From assembly GCA_013298895.1 (NCBI GenBank), contig JAAFJM010000005.1, positions 170,229 to 230,186 on the forward strand: 59,958 nt of DNA, given 5' to 3'. The notes below the pieces were generated by a model, which saw only the letters and a list, made by a program, of their open reading frames with translations, made no database searches and was not told the DNA's origin. The stretch is from Bacteroidota bacterium. Lineage in GTDB: Bacteria > Bacteroidota > Bacteroidia > UKL13-3. Below, in pieces: positions 24,661 to 33,314 of this stretch. Both the position numbers and the translations under genes were made by a program. How positions within the stretch are numbered: position 1 is the stretch's first letter; each line of letters opens with the position of its first letter.

Positions 24661-25935
24661 ATGAAAGAAGATTTATTACATTTTATTTGGCAAAGCAAGA
24701 TTTTACTCAAGCAAAACCTCCTATTATCAGATAAAAATCCTATTGAAATAATAAGTGTTGGGACTTTAAACCATGATGCAGGACCAGATTTTTTTAATGC
24801 TAAAATAAAAATTGACAATGAAATTTTAGTTGGAAATATTGAAATTCACATCAAAGCAAGCGATTGGCTTAACCACAAACATACCGGAGATAAAAAATAC
24901 GAAAATGTAATTTTACATGTAGTTTATGAAAACGACAAACCCATTTTTGACCACCATAATCTTCCATTGTTAACTTTGGAACTTAAAAATTATTTAGACC
25001 CTGAATTGCTAAATAAATATCAAATACTTCAGCAGCAAAAAAATGAAATTCCTTGCGAACCCATATTTAATTTACCGAATGAATTTAAATTAAACCATTG
25101 GCTTCATAGGTTGGTATTTGAGCGATTGGAAAATAAATGTGGCAGAATTGAAACATTGCTCAAAGCGAATAACAACAATTGGGAACAAACTTTTTATATG
25201 CTAACAGCACAATATTTTGGACAAAAAACCAATGAACAAGCATTTGAATGGTTGGCCAAAAATTTACCTTTACAAATAATTGCAAAACACAAAGACAAAC
25301 TAAGTCAAATAGAAGCATTGGTGCTTGGTACTGCAGGTTTTTTTGATAAAGAGCTAAAAGATGATTACTTAAAATTTTTACAAAAAGAGTACTTTTACCT
25401 CCAAAAAAAATATGACTTAGTGAGTATTGATAAATCTATTTGGAAGTTTGGAAAAATGCGTCCAGGTAATTTCCCAACTATTAGGCTGATGCAATTTGCC
25501 GCACTCCTATACCAAAGCAGTCACTTGTTTTCAAAGATTTTAGCCGTTGAAACCATCAAAGATTTACAAAGCTTATATCAGCTAAAACACATCCATTTAA
25601 TTCATTTAAGCGAGTTAAGTAACCATGATTTTGATGCCATAAAAACCGACTTGGGTAAATCCGCTATCAATACCATTATTATCAATACAGTTGTACCTAT
25701 TGTTTTTTTATATGGTAAGCTCCGATTTGATGAATCAAAATGTAATAAGGCTGTGGCTTGGTTAGAGCAAATTATACCTGAAAAAAATAGCATCATTGAA
25801 TTTTGGGAGACTTTAAATATAAAACCTCAAAATGCTGCACAATCACAAGCATTATTACAATTAAAAAATGAATATTGCGCCAATAAAAAATGTTTAAATT
25901 GTGAAATTGGATTTCATATTTTGAATAATAATTAG
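24661..25935 (+). CDS. DUF2851 family protein
   Basis: The product has 424 residues and matches the Bacteroidota family DUF2851: it begins MKEDLLHFIWQ and contains NHDAGPDFFNAKIKI, VGNIEIHIKASDW and ENVILHVVYEND. The C-terminal half holds KFGKMRPGNFPTIRLMQ, also typical. No catalytic residues are known to me for this family. The protein ends with a Cys pair motif (CANKKCLNCEIGFHIL) that could bind metal. No signal peptide is seen. The next gene begins 11 bp later. Confidence 0.85.
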   Translation: MKEDLLHFIWQSKILLKQNLLLSDKNPIEIISVGTLNHDAGPDFFNAKIKIDNEILVGNIEIHIKASDWLNHKHTGDKKYENVILHVVYENDKPIFDHHNLPLLTLELKNYLDPELLNKYQILQQQKNEIPCEPIFNLPNEFKLNHWLHRLVFERLENKCGRIETLLKANNNNWEQTFYMLTAQYFGQKTNEQAFEWLAKNLPLQIIAKHKDKLSQIEALVLGTAGFFDKELKDDYLKFLQKEYFYLQKKYDLVSIDKSIWKFGKMRPGNFPTIRLMQFAALLYQSSHLFSKILAVETIKDLQSLYQLKHIHLIHLSELSNHDFDAIKTDLGKSAINTIIINTVVPIVFLYGKLRFDESKCNKAVAWLEQIIPEKNSIIEFWETLNIKPQNAAQSQALLQLKNEYCANKKCLNCEIGFHILNNN

Positions 25936-25946
25936 CCCATTTGTTT

Positions 25947-26492
25947 ATGAAAAAAACTCTATTAAACGTTATCATTATTTTACTTTTCTGTAGCCAAATT
26001 TTTGCTCAAAAAAGTTTGATTTTTTTGAATACAAAAACCAACGAAACCATTGAGGTAAGCGTTGGTCAAACACTTTCAATTAAATTTAAAGGCTATAACA
26101 ATCAGCTATTTTATGTAAAAAATATTGTAACAGAAATCAGTGATTCCAACATAGTTTTAGGACATGAGGCCGATGAACCACCCGTTTGGGCTCAAAAACT
26201 AAGTAAAAAATTTGAACCTAATTATAGAGTCGTTGATATCAAAGATATTGTGGCTTTTAGGCGAATTACCGCAGGTAGAACTTTAGGAAAAAGTTTTTTA
26301 TCTTCTACTATTATGTTAGGTACATTTTTTGGCACCATCGATTTGTTCAGGAATACCCAATTAGAAACTTGGCAAACAGTGTTCCTTTCCTTAGGAATTG
26401 GAATGGCAACTTCAGTGATTAATGCATTTGTTTTACCCGAAAATCCAAAGAATAAAATTTCGGATAATTGGGTAATAACTGTAAGGAATTAA
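25947..26492 (+). CDS. hypothetical exported membrane protein
   Basis: From ATG 25947 the product has 181 residues. A signal peptide or N-terminal membrane segment (TLLNVIIILLFCSQIFAQ) is followed by a soluble beta-rich part to about residue 110. A C-terminal half follows with two hydrophobic segments (SSTIMLGTFFGTIDLF and VFLSLGIGMATSVINAFVL). I do not recognise a family. It lies 11 bp behind the DUF2851 gene, so the two are probably co-transcribed, and it ends one base before the convergent pyrF stop. Confidence 0.65.
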   Translation: MKKTLLNVIIILLFCSQIFAQKSLIFLNTKTNETIEVSVGQTLSIKFKGYNNQLFYVKNIVTEISDSNIVLGHEADEPPVWAQKLSKKFEPNYRVVDIKDIVAFRRITAGRTLGKSFLSSTIMLGTFFGTIDLFRNTQLETWQTVFLSLGIGMATSVINAFVLPENPKNKISDNWVITVRN

Positions 26493-27293
26493 CTAAATAT
26501 ATTCGCTCATTTCTAAAGCCATTTTCTTTGCTTCTGCTTTGGCAGCATCAGCAAAATCAACTCCATTGCTTGCATAAATAATACTTCTAGAAGCATTGAT
26601 TAACAAACCAATTTCATCGGTTTTTCCATACTTCACCACTTCAGCTAAACTACCTCCTTGTGCACCCACTCCTGGAACCAACAAAAAGTGTGAAGGAGCA
26701 TGCTTTCTAATTGTGGTAAAATCTTGAGGTTTGGTAGCACCAACTACAAACATTAACTGTTCATCGGTAGCTAATTTGCAAGTGTTTTTTATTACATGTT
26801 CGTATAAAAATTCACCTTCAATTGTTTGTTGTTCATAATCGGAGCTTCCTGCATTACTGGTTAATGCCAACACAATACCCCATTTGTTTTTATGTTCAAA
26901 AAATGGTGCTAAACTATCATTACCCATGTAGGGCGCAAGCGTTATAGCATCAAAGTTCATTTTTTCGAAAAATGCTTTTGCATACATATTGCTTGTGTTA
27001 CCAATATCTCCACGTTTTGCATCTGCAATTGTTAAAATATTTTCAGGTATATAAGCCAATGTTTTAGCCATACTTTGCCAACCACTTATTCCTTCAGCTT
27101 CATAAAAAGCAGTATTAATTTTATAGCTTACACAATAATCTTTTGTGGCATCAATAATGGCTTTATTGAACTCAAAAATTGGATCCTCGGTGGTTAATAA
27201 ATGCTTCGGGATTTTAGTTAAATCACTATCTAACCCTACACATAAAAAACTTTTCTTTAACTTAATTTGCTGAATGAGTTCTTGTTTAGTCAC
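26493..27293 (-). CDS. pyrF: orotidine 5'-phosphate decarboxylase (type 2)
   Basis: The enzyme of 266 residues performs the last step of UMP synthesis. LCVGLDSDL at the N-terminus and IADAKRGDIGNTSNMYAKAFF with the catalytic D-K-D arrangement identify it. LAPYMGNDSLAPFF and VPGVGAQGGS are typical of the longer subfamily 2. The start is GTG at 27293. It lies 16 bp behind an outer-membrane protein gene on the same strand and shares no intergenic space with the convergent gene that ends at 26492. Confidence 0.95.
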   Translation of the reverse strand: MTKQELIQQIKLKKSFLCVGLDSDLTKIPKHLLTTEDPIFEFNKAIIDATKDYCVSYKINTAFYEAEGISGWQSMAKTLAYIPENILTIADAKRGDIGNTSNMYAKAFFEKMNFDAITLAPYMGNDSLAPFFEHKNKWGIVLALTSNAGSSDYEQQTIEGEFLYEHVIKNTCKLATDEQLMFVVGATKPQDFTTIRKHAPSHFLLVPGVGAQGGSLAEVVKYGKTDEIGLLINASRSIIYASNGVDFADAAKAEAKKMALEMSEYI

Positions 27294-27309
27294 TTTATTA
27301 ATTATAATT

Positions 27310-27990
27310 TTAAAATAGTAAGTTCACTTCTAATAAAATATTGTTCATATTTTGTCCTTTGTTCTTGGGGGTAGCCTCTGCCAATAAACCATCATTGATA
27401 TTAACAAAACCAAACTTAAATACACTTTGAATTGACACATGCCCAAGCCTAATTTGATATCCTGCACAAGCTAAAATATCATGATTAACTAAACTAGGCT
27501 CTTGATTATAGGCCAAATTTGAAGTCCCTTTATATAAGGATGATGAGAGCAAATAAGAAAATTGAGGCCCTACTAAAACTTTCTGGTTTTGGTCTTTTGT
27601 TAAATTCACAAAAAGATAAGTTGGCAAATCAACATAAACTAATCGCAAAGCACTGTAATCATCTTTGGTTGAATTATAATTACTGCCACGTAAACTTCCA
27701 TTTAATTCAATTTGATATCCCCACTTTTCATTCTTGAATTTTTTTCGCACATACAACCCTCCGTTCACCCCAAATCTCAGGGTATTGTTTTCATTCTCTG
27801 CACCAATAATAGTACTAAATTGTCCCCCTATTTTTATACCAAATTTGTACTTATCATCTGGTAAAACTTTAACTGGTCGTTCTTCATCATCTGCAATTGT
27901 TGAATCAATAATATCCTCTTGTTGCGCCTGAAGTGCAGGTGTAATTGCTAATAAAATAAGCAGTATTAAAAGTTTGATTAGTTTTAGCAT
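27310..27990 (-). CDS. PorT-like outer-membrane beta-barrel protein
   Basis: From ATG 27990 the product has 226 residues, with a signal peptide (LLILLILLAITPALQAQ). The mature part shows KFGIKIGGQFSTIIGAE, GVNGGLYVRKKF, WGYQIELNGSLRGS and a final NILLEVNLLF strand, the pattern of the PorT-family OMP_b-brl_2 barrels of Bacteroidota. An upstream in-frame TTG (28005) is less likely. No substrate or partner is known. It precedes pyrF on the same strand and may be co-transcribed by proximity only. Confidence 0.75.
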   Translation of the reverse strand: MLKLIKLLILLILLAITPALQAQQEDIIDSTIADDEERPVKVLPDDKYKFGIKIGGQFSTIIGAENENNTLRFGVNGGLYVRKKFKNEKWGYQIELNGSLRGSNYNSTKDDYSALRLVYVDLPTYLFVNLTKDQNQKVLVGPQFSYLLSSSLYKGTSNLAYNQEPSLVNHDILACAGYQIRLGHVSIQSVFKFGFVNINDGLLAEATPKNKGQNMNNILLEVNLLF

Positions 27991-28026
27991 ATTAATTAGA
28001 TGCAATAATAGTAAAATCAGGGCAAA

Positions 28027-28055
28027 AAAAACGCACCGAATTACGGTGCGTTTTT
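28027..28055 (-). terminator. rho-independent terminator of fumC
   Basis: AAAAACGCACCG and CGGTGCGTTTTT pair around an AATTA loop. It lies 18 bp behind the fumC stop codon. The sequence is symmetric, so it could act on both strands. Confidence 0.8.
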
Positions 28056-28073
28056 ACATATAAATTTTTCTAA

Positions 28074-29468
28074 CTATAAATTTCCAACCATATTTTCTGG
28101 TTTAACCCAAGCTGTAAATTCTTCGCTGGTTAAGTAACCCAATTCCACTGCTGCTTCGCGTAAAGTTTTGTTTTCTTTATGTGCTTTCTTAGCAATTTTA
28201 GCTGCTTTTTCGTAACCAATATGAGGGTTTAAAGCGGTAACCAACATCAATGAATTTTCTAAATGACGTTGAATAATATCGTTGTTAGCTTCAATACCAA
28301 TTGCACATTTATCGTTGAACGAAACGCAAGCATCGCCAATTAAACGTGCACTCTGCAATACGTTAGCTGCCATTACAGGCTTGAAAACATTTAATTCAAA
28401 ATGTCCGTTCATACCACCAACAGTAACTGCCACATCGTTACCAATTACCTGAGCGCAAACCATGGTCATTGCTTCTGGTTGTGTTGGATTCACTTTTCCT
28501 GGCATAATTGATGAACCTGGTTCGTTATCAGGAATAATAATCTCGCCAATTCCACTTCTTGGACCAGATGATAACATACGAATATCGTTAGCAATTTTCA
28601 TTAATGAAACTGCTGTACGCTTTAACGCACCGCTTAATTCAACCATGGCATCGTGTGCAGCTAATGCTTCAAATTTGTTTGGAGCAGTAACAAATGGATA
28701 ACCTGTAAATTCTGCAATTTTTTTAGCTACCAATACATCATAACCTTTTGGAGCATTTAAACCAGTTCCTACCGCAGTGCCACCCAAAGCCAATTCTAAT
28801 ATCATGGTCAATGCGCTATTGATGCATCTAATAGAGTTGTCTAATTGTTGCACATAACCACTAAACTCCTGACCCAAAGTTAAAGGCGTAGCGTCCATAA
28901 AATGGGTTCTACCTGTTTTAACAATATTCTTAAAATCTTTTGCTTTTTTATCTAATGTATTGCGCAATAAAGTTAAACCTGGCAATGTTATTTCAACCAC
29001 CTGTTTGTATGATGCAATGTGCATAGCAGTTGGGAAAGTATCATTACTTGATTGAGATTTATTTACATCATCGTTTGGATGTAAAACTTTATTTTCGTCT
29101 AATAAATTACCACCATTTAAAACATGTGCGCGGTTAGCAATTACCTCGTTTGAGTTCATGTTACTTTGTGTTCCACTTCCAGTTTGCCAAATTACCAATG
29201 GAAACTCTCCATCGTGCATGCCAGTTAAAATTTCATCACAAACTTTGCTAATCAAATCACGTTTTTCAGCAGCTAATACACCTAAATCGGTATTAGCATG
29301 TGCAGCGGCTTTTTTTAAGTAAGCAAATGCGTGAATAATTTCCTTTGGCATGCTGGCCTCAGGACCAATTTTAAAGTTATTGCGGCTACGCTCTGTTTGT
29401 GCACCCCAATATTTTTCGGCAGGCACTTGCACCTCGCCCATGGTATCGTGTTCTATTCTATATGTCAT
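28074..29468 (-). CDS. fumC: fumarate hydratase class II
   Basis: The enzyme of 464 residues interconverts fumarate and malate in the TCA cycle. [30 protein letters not shown] and the catalytic loop [16 protein letters not shown] (about 317-332) are all intact, as is the normal length. The C-terminal [18 protein letters not shown] segment is the tail domain of the fumarase/aspartase superfamily. It is transcribed alone, with a terminator at 28027-28055 and a repeat-rich upstream gap. Confidence 0.97.
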   Translation of the reverse strand: MTYRIEHDTMGEVQVPAEKYWGAQTERSRNNFKIGPEASMPKEIIHAFAYLKKAAAHANTDLGVLAAEKRDLISKVCDEILTGMHDGEFPLVIWQTGSGTQSNMNSNEVIANRAHVLNGGNLLDENKVLHPNDDVNKSQSSNDTFPTAMHIASYKQVVEITLPGLTLLRNTLDKKAKDFKNIVKTGRTHFMDATPLTLGQEFSGYVQQLDNSIRCINSALTMILELALGGTAVGTGLNAPKGYDVLVAKKIAEFTGYPFVTAPNKFEALAAHDAMVELSGALKRTAVSLMKIANDIRMLSSGPRSGIGEIIIPDNEPGSSIMPGKVNPTQPEAMTMVCAQVIGNDVAVTVGGMNGHFELNVFKPVMAANVLQSARLIGDACVSFNDKCAIGIEANNDIIQRHLENSLMLVTALNPHIGYEKAAKIAKKAHKENKTLREAAVELGYLTSEEFTAWVKPENMVGNL

Positions 29469-29469
29469 A

Positions 29470-29595
29470 TTCTTTTTTTAGCCTCTGGCAGCTGGCTTCT
29501 GGCAGCTAGCCTTAGGTTGTTTTCTTAAATGTTTTACTTTACTAATATTAAAATATTTTTTGCTAGAGGCTGGTGGCCAGCAGCCGAAGGCTAAC
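29470..29595. repeat. imperfect inverted repeat between fumC and pgk
   Basis: GCCTCTGGCAGCTGGCTTCTGGCAGC near 29482-29508 contains two direct CTGGCAGCT-like units. It is loosely inverted relative to GCTAGAGGCTGGTGGCCAGCAGCC near 29561-29584. Such GCTGGAGGCTGG-type strings look like dispersed intergenic repeats. No gene is seen here. Confidence 0.4.
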
Positions 29596-30805
29596 CATTA
29601 ATCGCAGCTATTCCCGGAAGTTCTTTCCCCTCAAAATACTCCAATAATGCACCACCACCAGTACTTACATAACTTACTTGGTCTTCAAAACCAAATTTAG
29701 CAACTGCAGCAGCACTATCGCCACCACCAATTAAGCTAAATGCACCATTTTTAGTAGCTTCAACTACTGCAATGGCAACGCTTTTTGTTCCATTCTCAAA
29801 ATTGCTCATTTCAAAAACGCCCATAGGACCATTCCATAAAATAGTTTTTGAGTTTTTGATTACATCGGCAAAAGTTTGGCTAGCTTCTGTTCCAATATCT
29901 AAACCCATCCAACCTGCTTCTATTTTATGATTGCTACAATTTTTAAAGTTTGCATCATTGCCAAATTTGTCAGCAACAACTGAATCGGCAGGCAATAAAA
30001 GTTTAACACCTTTAGCTTCTGCTTTTTTCAATAAATCTAAACAAAGTTCTAATCTATCATCTTCGCAAAGCGATGAACCAATTTCGTAACCTTGTGCCTT
30101 TAAAAAAGTATAAGCCATTCCACCACCAATAATGATATTATCAACGCTATTGATTAAATTTTCGATGATTAATAATTTATCAGAAACCTTAGCACCACCT
30201 GTAATGGCAGTGAATGGACGCTCTGCATTTTTCATTACTTTTTCGGCATTGGCAACTTCATTTGCCATTACGTAACCAAAACATTTTTCAGTTGGGAAAA
30301 ACTGAGCAATAATAGCTGTACTAGCATGTGCACGATGAGCAGTTCCAAATGCATCGTTTACATACACATTTCCAAGCTTACTTAACTTTTCAGCAAAAGC
30401 TACATCACCTTTTTCTTCTTCTTTATAAAAACGTAAGTTTTCTAATAATAAAATTTCGCCTGCTTTTAAATTATGGGCCTTGTCAATAGCCTCTTGACCG
30501 ATACAATCGTTAGCAAACTGAACATTTACACCAAACAATTCAGAAGCAGTAGCAATTACATGTTTTAACGAGTGTTTTTCAAAATCAACAGTTCCGTCTT
30601 CCTTTAATTTTTTAAGTGGACGACCTAAATGACTCATCAAAATACAAGAACCACCATCGGCCAATATTTTTTTAATAGTTGGCACTGTAGCACGTATGCG
30701 CGCATCGTCAGTTACTGCAAGTGTTTGTTTGTCTAAAGGCACATTAAAATCAACACGGACAAGTGCTTTTTTACCACTAAAATTTATTGAATCAACTGTT
30801 TTCAT
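29591..30805 (-). CDS. pgk: phosphoglycerate kinase
   Basis: From ATG 30805 the enzyme has 404 residues, normal for Pgk; the frame is open 32 codons further but that part is hydrophobic and unrelated. Conserved segments are [59 protein letters not shown] and GGGDSAAAV. It transfers phosphate from 1,3-bisphosphoglycerate to ADP in glycolysis. A TATTTTCG promoter-like element lies about 20 bp upstream on the minus strand. Confidence 0.96.
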   Translation of the reverse strand: MKTVDSINFSGKKALVRVDFNVPLDKQTLAVTDDARIRATVPTIKKILADGGSCILMSHLGRPLKKLKEDGTVDFEKHSLKHVIATASELFGVNVQFANDCIGQEAIDKAHNLKAGEILLLENLRFYKEEEKGDVAFAEKLSKLGNVYVNDAFGTAHRAHASTAIIAQFFPTEKCFGYVMANEVANAEKVMKNAERPFTAITGGAKVSDKLLIIENLINSVDNIIIGGGMAYTFLKAQGYEIGSSLCEDDRLELCLDLLKKAEAKGVKLLLPADSVVADKFGNDANFKNCSNHKIEAGWMGLDIGTEASQTFADVIKNSKTILWNGPMGVFEMSNFENGTKSVAIAVVEATKNGAFSLIGGGDSAAAVAKFGFEDQVSYVSTGGGALLEYFEGKELPGIAAING

Positions 30806-30963
30806 GTATTTTATATTTTTTACGTTGCGAAAATAGGATTTATACAAAAAAAAACTTACGACTAAAATCAGTAAATGGCATTTTAAAAATACATTCGGCA
30901 AAATGTGATTAATTGAAAATATTTAGACACAAACTAGTAAATTTAGATTTTTTGCATCAACTA

Positions 30964-31662
30964 TCAGCATATTATCATCAACCTTATTTCTCCTGCTTTT
31001 TCCTTTGGTGCTCTATGCACACATGCAAGCACTTTGCTTTCAGGATGGTCAATTGCTAATCGCCATAAATTACCAAGTCCTAAACTAATGGGTTCTGCAT
31101 TTGGTTTTTCTTGGTAATGTAAATCAAAAAAGTGCTCACTTAAAAATGCTTCAAATCCCTCTTCTGCTCCTTCATATAGTTTTTTGAGTTCATTGCGAAT
31201 TTCTGGAATAAGAATTTTTTGTTGCGCTTGCTCATTAGGTAATATTTGGCTTGGTTCGCCATAATACGTGCATAAAAAGGTATCTACAGCTATTGGAGAC
31301 CTATCTACATGATATGAATAAACATCGGTTGGAAAGAAAAGAAAATCATCATCTCTATCATAATATTTAATCAAATTTAGTGTTGGCAATGCACCATGAG
31401 CTTTTAACAGCGTTAAATCATCAGTAAGTATTTGGCGAGCAAAATGCCCTTGTTCACTTAATATAAGTTCGTTTAAATCGGCTTCATCAATAGCTACTAT
31501 ATTATCTTTAAAGACTATCTTATTTACTATTTCCGAAAAATTTCCAACTAAATTTCGTTTCCAACAAATAGCATTTATGTTGCCTTGGAAAGGTGTTAAA
31601 GTAAGTTCTTGAAAATTGGCAAAACAATGAATTTGATTGTAAGCCTGAGATAAATTGAACAT
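30964..31662 (-). CDS. DUF1826-like protein
   Basis: The 232-residue cytoplasmic-looking protein has a central YHVDRSPIAVDTFLCTYYG segment and a C-terminal LACVHRAPKEKAGEIRLM segment. Both resemble the HVD...LCTY...HRSPP pattern I associate with DUF1826, a family with some link to 2-oxoglutarate-dioxygenase-like folds. I could not verify this. No signal peptide or membrane segment is seen. It is separated from pgk by 158 bp without a clear terminator. Confidence 0.6.
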   Translation of the reverse strand: MFNLSQAYNQIHCFANFQELTLTPFQGNINAICWKRNLVGNFSEIVNKIVFKDNIVAIDEADLNELILSEQGHFARQILTDDLTLLKAHGALPTLNLIKYYDRDDDFLFFPTDVYSYHVDRSPIAVDTFLCTYYGEPSQILPNEQAQQKILIPEIRNELKKLYEGAEEGFEAFLSEHFFDLHYQEKPNAEPISLGLGNLWRLAIDHPESKVLACVHRAPKEKAGEIRLMIIC

Positions 31663-31873
31663 AATGATTTAAAATAAATAATGAAACGAAAGTAGTTGAA
31701 CAATTGCATAAAAATATTGAATTAAAATAAATACCAACCATAAATTTTTTAATTAAATATTACTTTAGGTTCAATTTAAGCACAAAAAATTTGTCATTAT
31801 TGATTAACTGATATTTGTCCCTTTTTATATGGAATTAGTTCTTTAAACTTGAAAGTTAAATTAAAAAAGAACA

Positions 31874-32596
31874 TTGAAGGCTATAATTACATTTTTCTTA
31901 CTTGCAATTGGACTTTACGGCTATGCGCAGCAAAACTTTATAAATGTTCCCTCAGCCGAAGTTACTACCAAAAAGAAACTGTTTTTTCAGCAGCAAGTAA
32001 ATATTAACGAAATAATTCAAACTAACAGCACCTTGGCTTATGGATTAGGAAAAGGTTTTGAAATAGGTGTTAATGTATTGGGCTTAAACTTTAAAACAAA
32101 TCAACAATTTTTTATTGAAAACGATAGCTTTGATAAAGACCCATATAATCCTTTAATTTTACTGAATGGATTAAAGAGTTTTAAAATTAATAACCAACAA
32201 TCCATTGCGCTTGGTACTCAAGTTGGCTTTAATTATACAGAAAGAAATAGCAACAAGCCCGCATCATTAACTTATTTAAATTACAGAATTACTGATTTGT
32301 TTTTGAAGCATAGTGTTTTTGTACTTGGCAGTTATTACAATACTTTGCATTATGGTGGCGAAGGCGATAGAATAGGCTTTTGGCTTGCTTCAGAAATAGT
32401 GTTAACCGAAAAATTTCACGTGATGGCCGAGAGTGTTATGGGCAAAAATGCTTTGGCCTATACCTCACTTGGGGTAATATATTATCCTTTAAAATATATG
32501 CCTTTAACCTTTGGTATCCAAATTCCAAACACCGAAAATAATGCTTATTCATTTGTATTTGAATTAACCTTATTGCCTTTAAATAGTGAGAAATAG
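31874..32596 (+). CDS. hypothetical exported beta-barrel-like protein
   Basis: The product has 240 residues from a TTG start at 31874, beginning MKAIITFFLLAIGLYGYAQQ, a good signal peptide. The mature part has alternating hydrophobic and polar strands (GLGKGFEIGVNVLGLNF, LAYTSLGVIYYPL, FVFELTLLPL), like a small outer-membrane barrel. I cannot name a family. It ends directly at the stop of the convergent gene at 32597. Confidence 0.62.
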   Translation: MKAIITFFLLAIGLYGYAQQNFINVPSAEVTTKKKLFFQQQVNINEIIQTNSTLAYGLGKGFEIGVNVLGLNFKTNQQFFIENDSFDKDPYNPLILLNGLKSFKINNQQSIALGTQVGFNYTERNSNKPASLTYLNYRITDLFLKHSVFVLGSYYNTLHYGGEGDRIGFWLASEIVLTEKFHVMAESVMGKNALAYTSLGVIYYPLKYMPLTFGIQIPNTENNAYSFVFELTLLPLNSEK

Positions 32597-33238
32597 CTAG
32601 CGTTTCCGTTGTTGCCACCAAATGTAAAAATCGAATAGAATGAGTATGAGAATTGAAGTTAATCCAACCCAATAACCCCAAAGTTTTTCGCCAGAAATAT
32701 CAAATAAAATATTGGCATGATATAAAAATAAGGCAGCTATCACTTCTAAAAACAGAATGGTTTTAAAAGCGGATTTATCTAAAAATTTCCCTGCCAAACT
32801 AATTAATAAAAATAATACGGATAAAAAGGTTCCAAATTGAAAAACATAAGGCAATGCATTCATGCTCATTCCTATTCCTGTGTAAACATTAGGCTCGGGA
32901 TTCAAAAAAATCTTTAGGAAATGATATTTTTTTGTAAGTATTGCAGAGAGATATTCCTCTTTATTATTTGAATTATCAGCGTCATTTTGGTTAGGACTAT
33001 TTCCAATTGCAGAGGTATCAATATGGCTGGTATCAATAAAAGGTGTTTCAATTGTATCAGGTTCAATACTCATCAACGAATCCATTTCACGAGTGGCTTT
33101 AGCTATAGAATCTGCTTGACGTTGTGCTTCTTGTTTTGCTTTTTCTTCAGCACTTGGTCCACCACATCCACTTTGAAAAAAAGGAAGGAAAAAGGTACAT
33201 AAAACCAAAACATGCAAAAAGCGAGAGTATTTTATCAT
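32597..33238 (-). CDS. hypothetical lipoprotein with C-terminal membrane segments
   Basis: This protein of 213 residues has a lipoprotein-like signal (FLPFFQSGCGGPS; Cys about 25), then a charged Ala/Glu/Gln-rich helix (EEKAKQEAQRQADSIAKA). An acidic linker follows, and in the second half three hydrophobic segments (about 125-145, 155-175 and 185-205). The mix of lipobox and several membrane helices is unusual. The final WWQQRKR is basic. No family is recognised. It abuts the convergent barrel-like gene without a gap. Confidence 0.6.
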   Translation of the reverse strand: MIKYSRFLHVLVLCTFFLPFFQSGCGGPSAEEKAKQEAQRQADSIAKATREMDSLMSIEPDTIETPFIDTSHIDTSAIGNSPNQNDADNSNNKEEYLSAILTKKYHFLKIFLNPEPNVYTGIGMSMNALPYVFQFGTFLSVLFLLISLAGKFLDKSAFKTILFLEVIAALFLYHANILFDISGEKLWGYWVGLTSILILILFDFYIWWQQRKR

Positions 33239-33314
33239 TGTGGTTAAAGAATATTGTTAAACCTTATTTATGCTTTTGCCACTTCGCATTCCGCACTCCG
33301 AACTCCGCATTATC

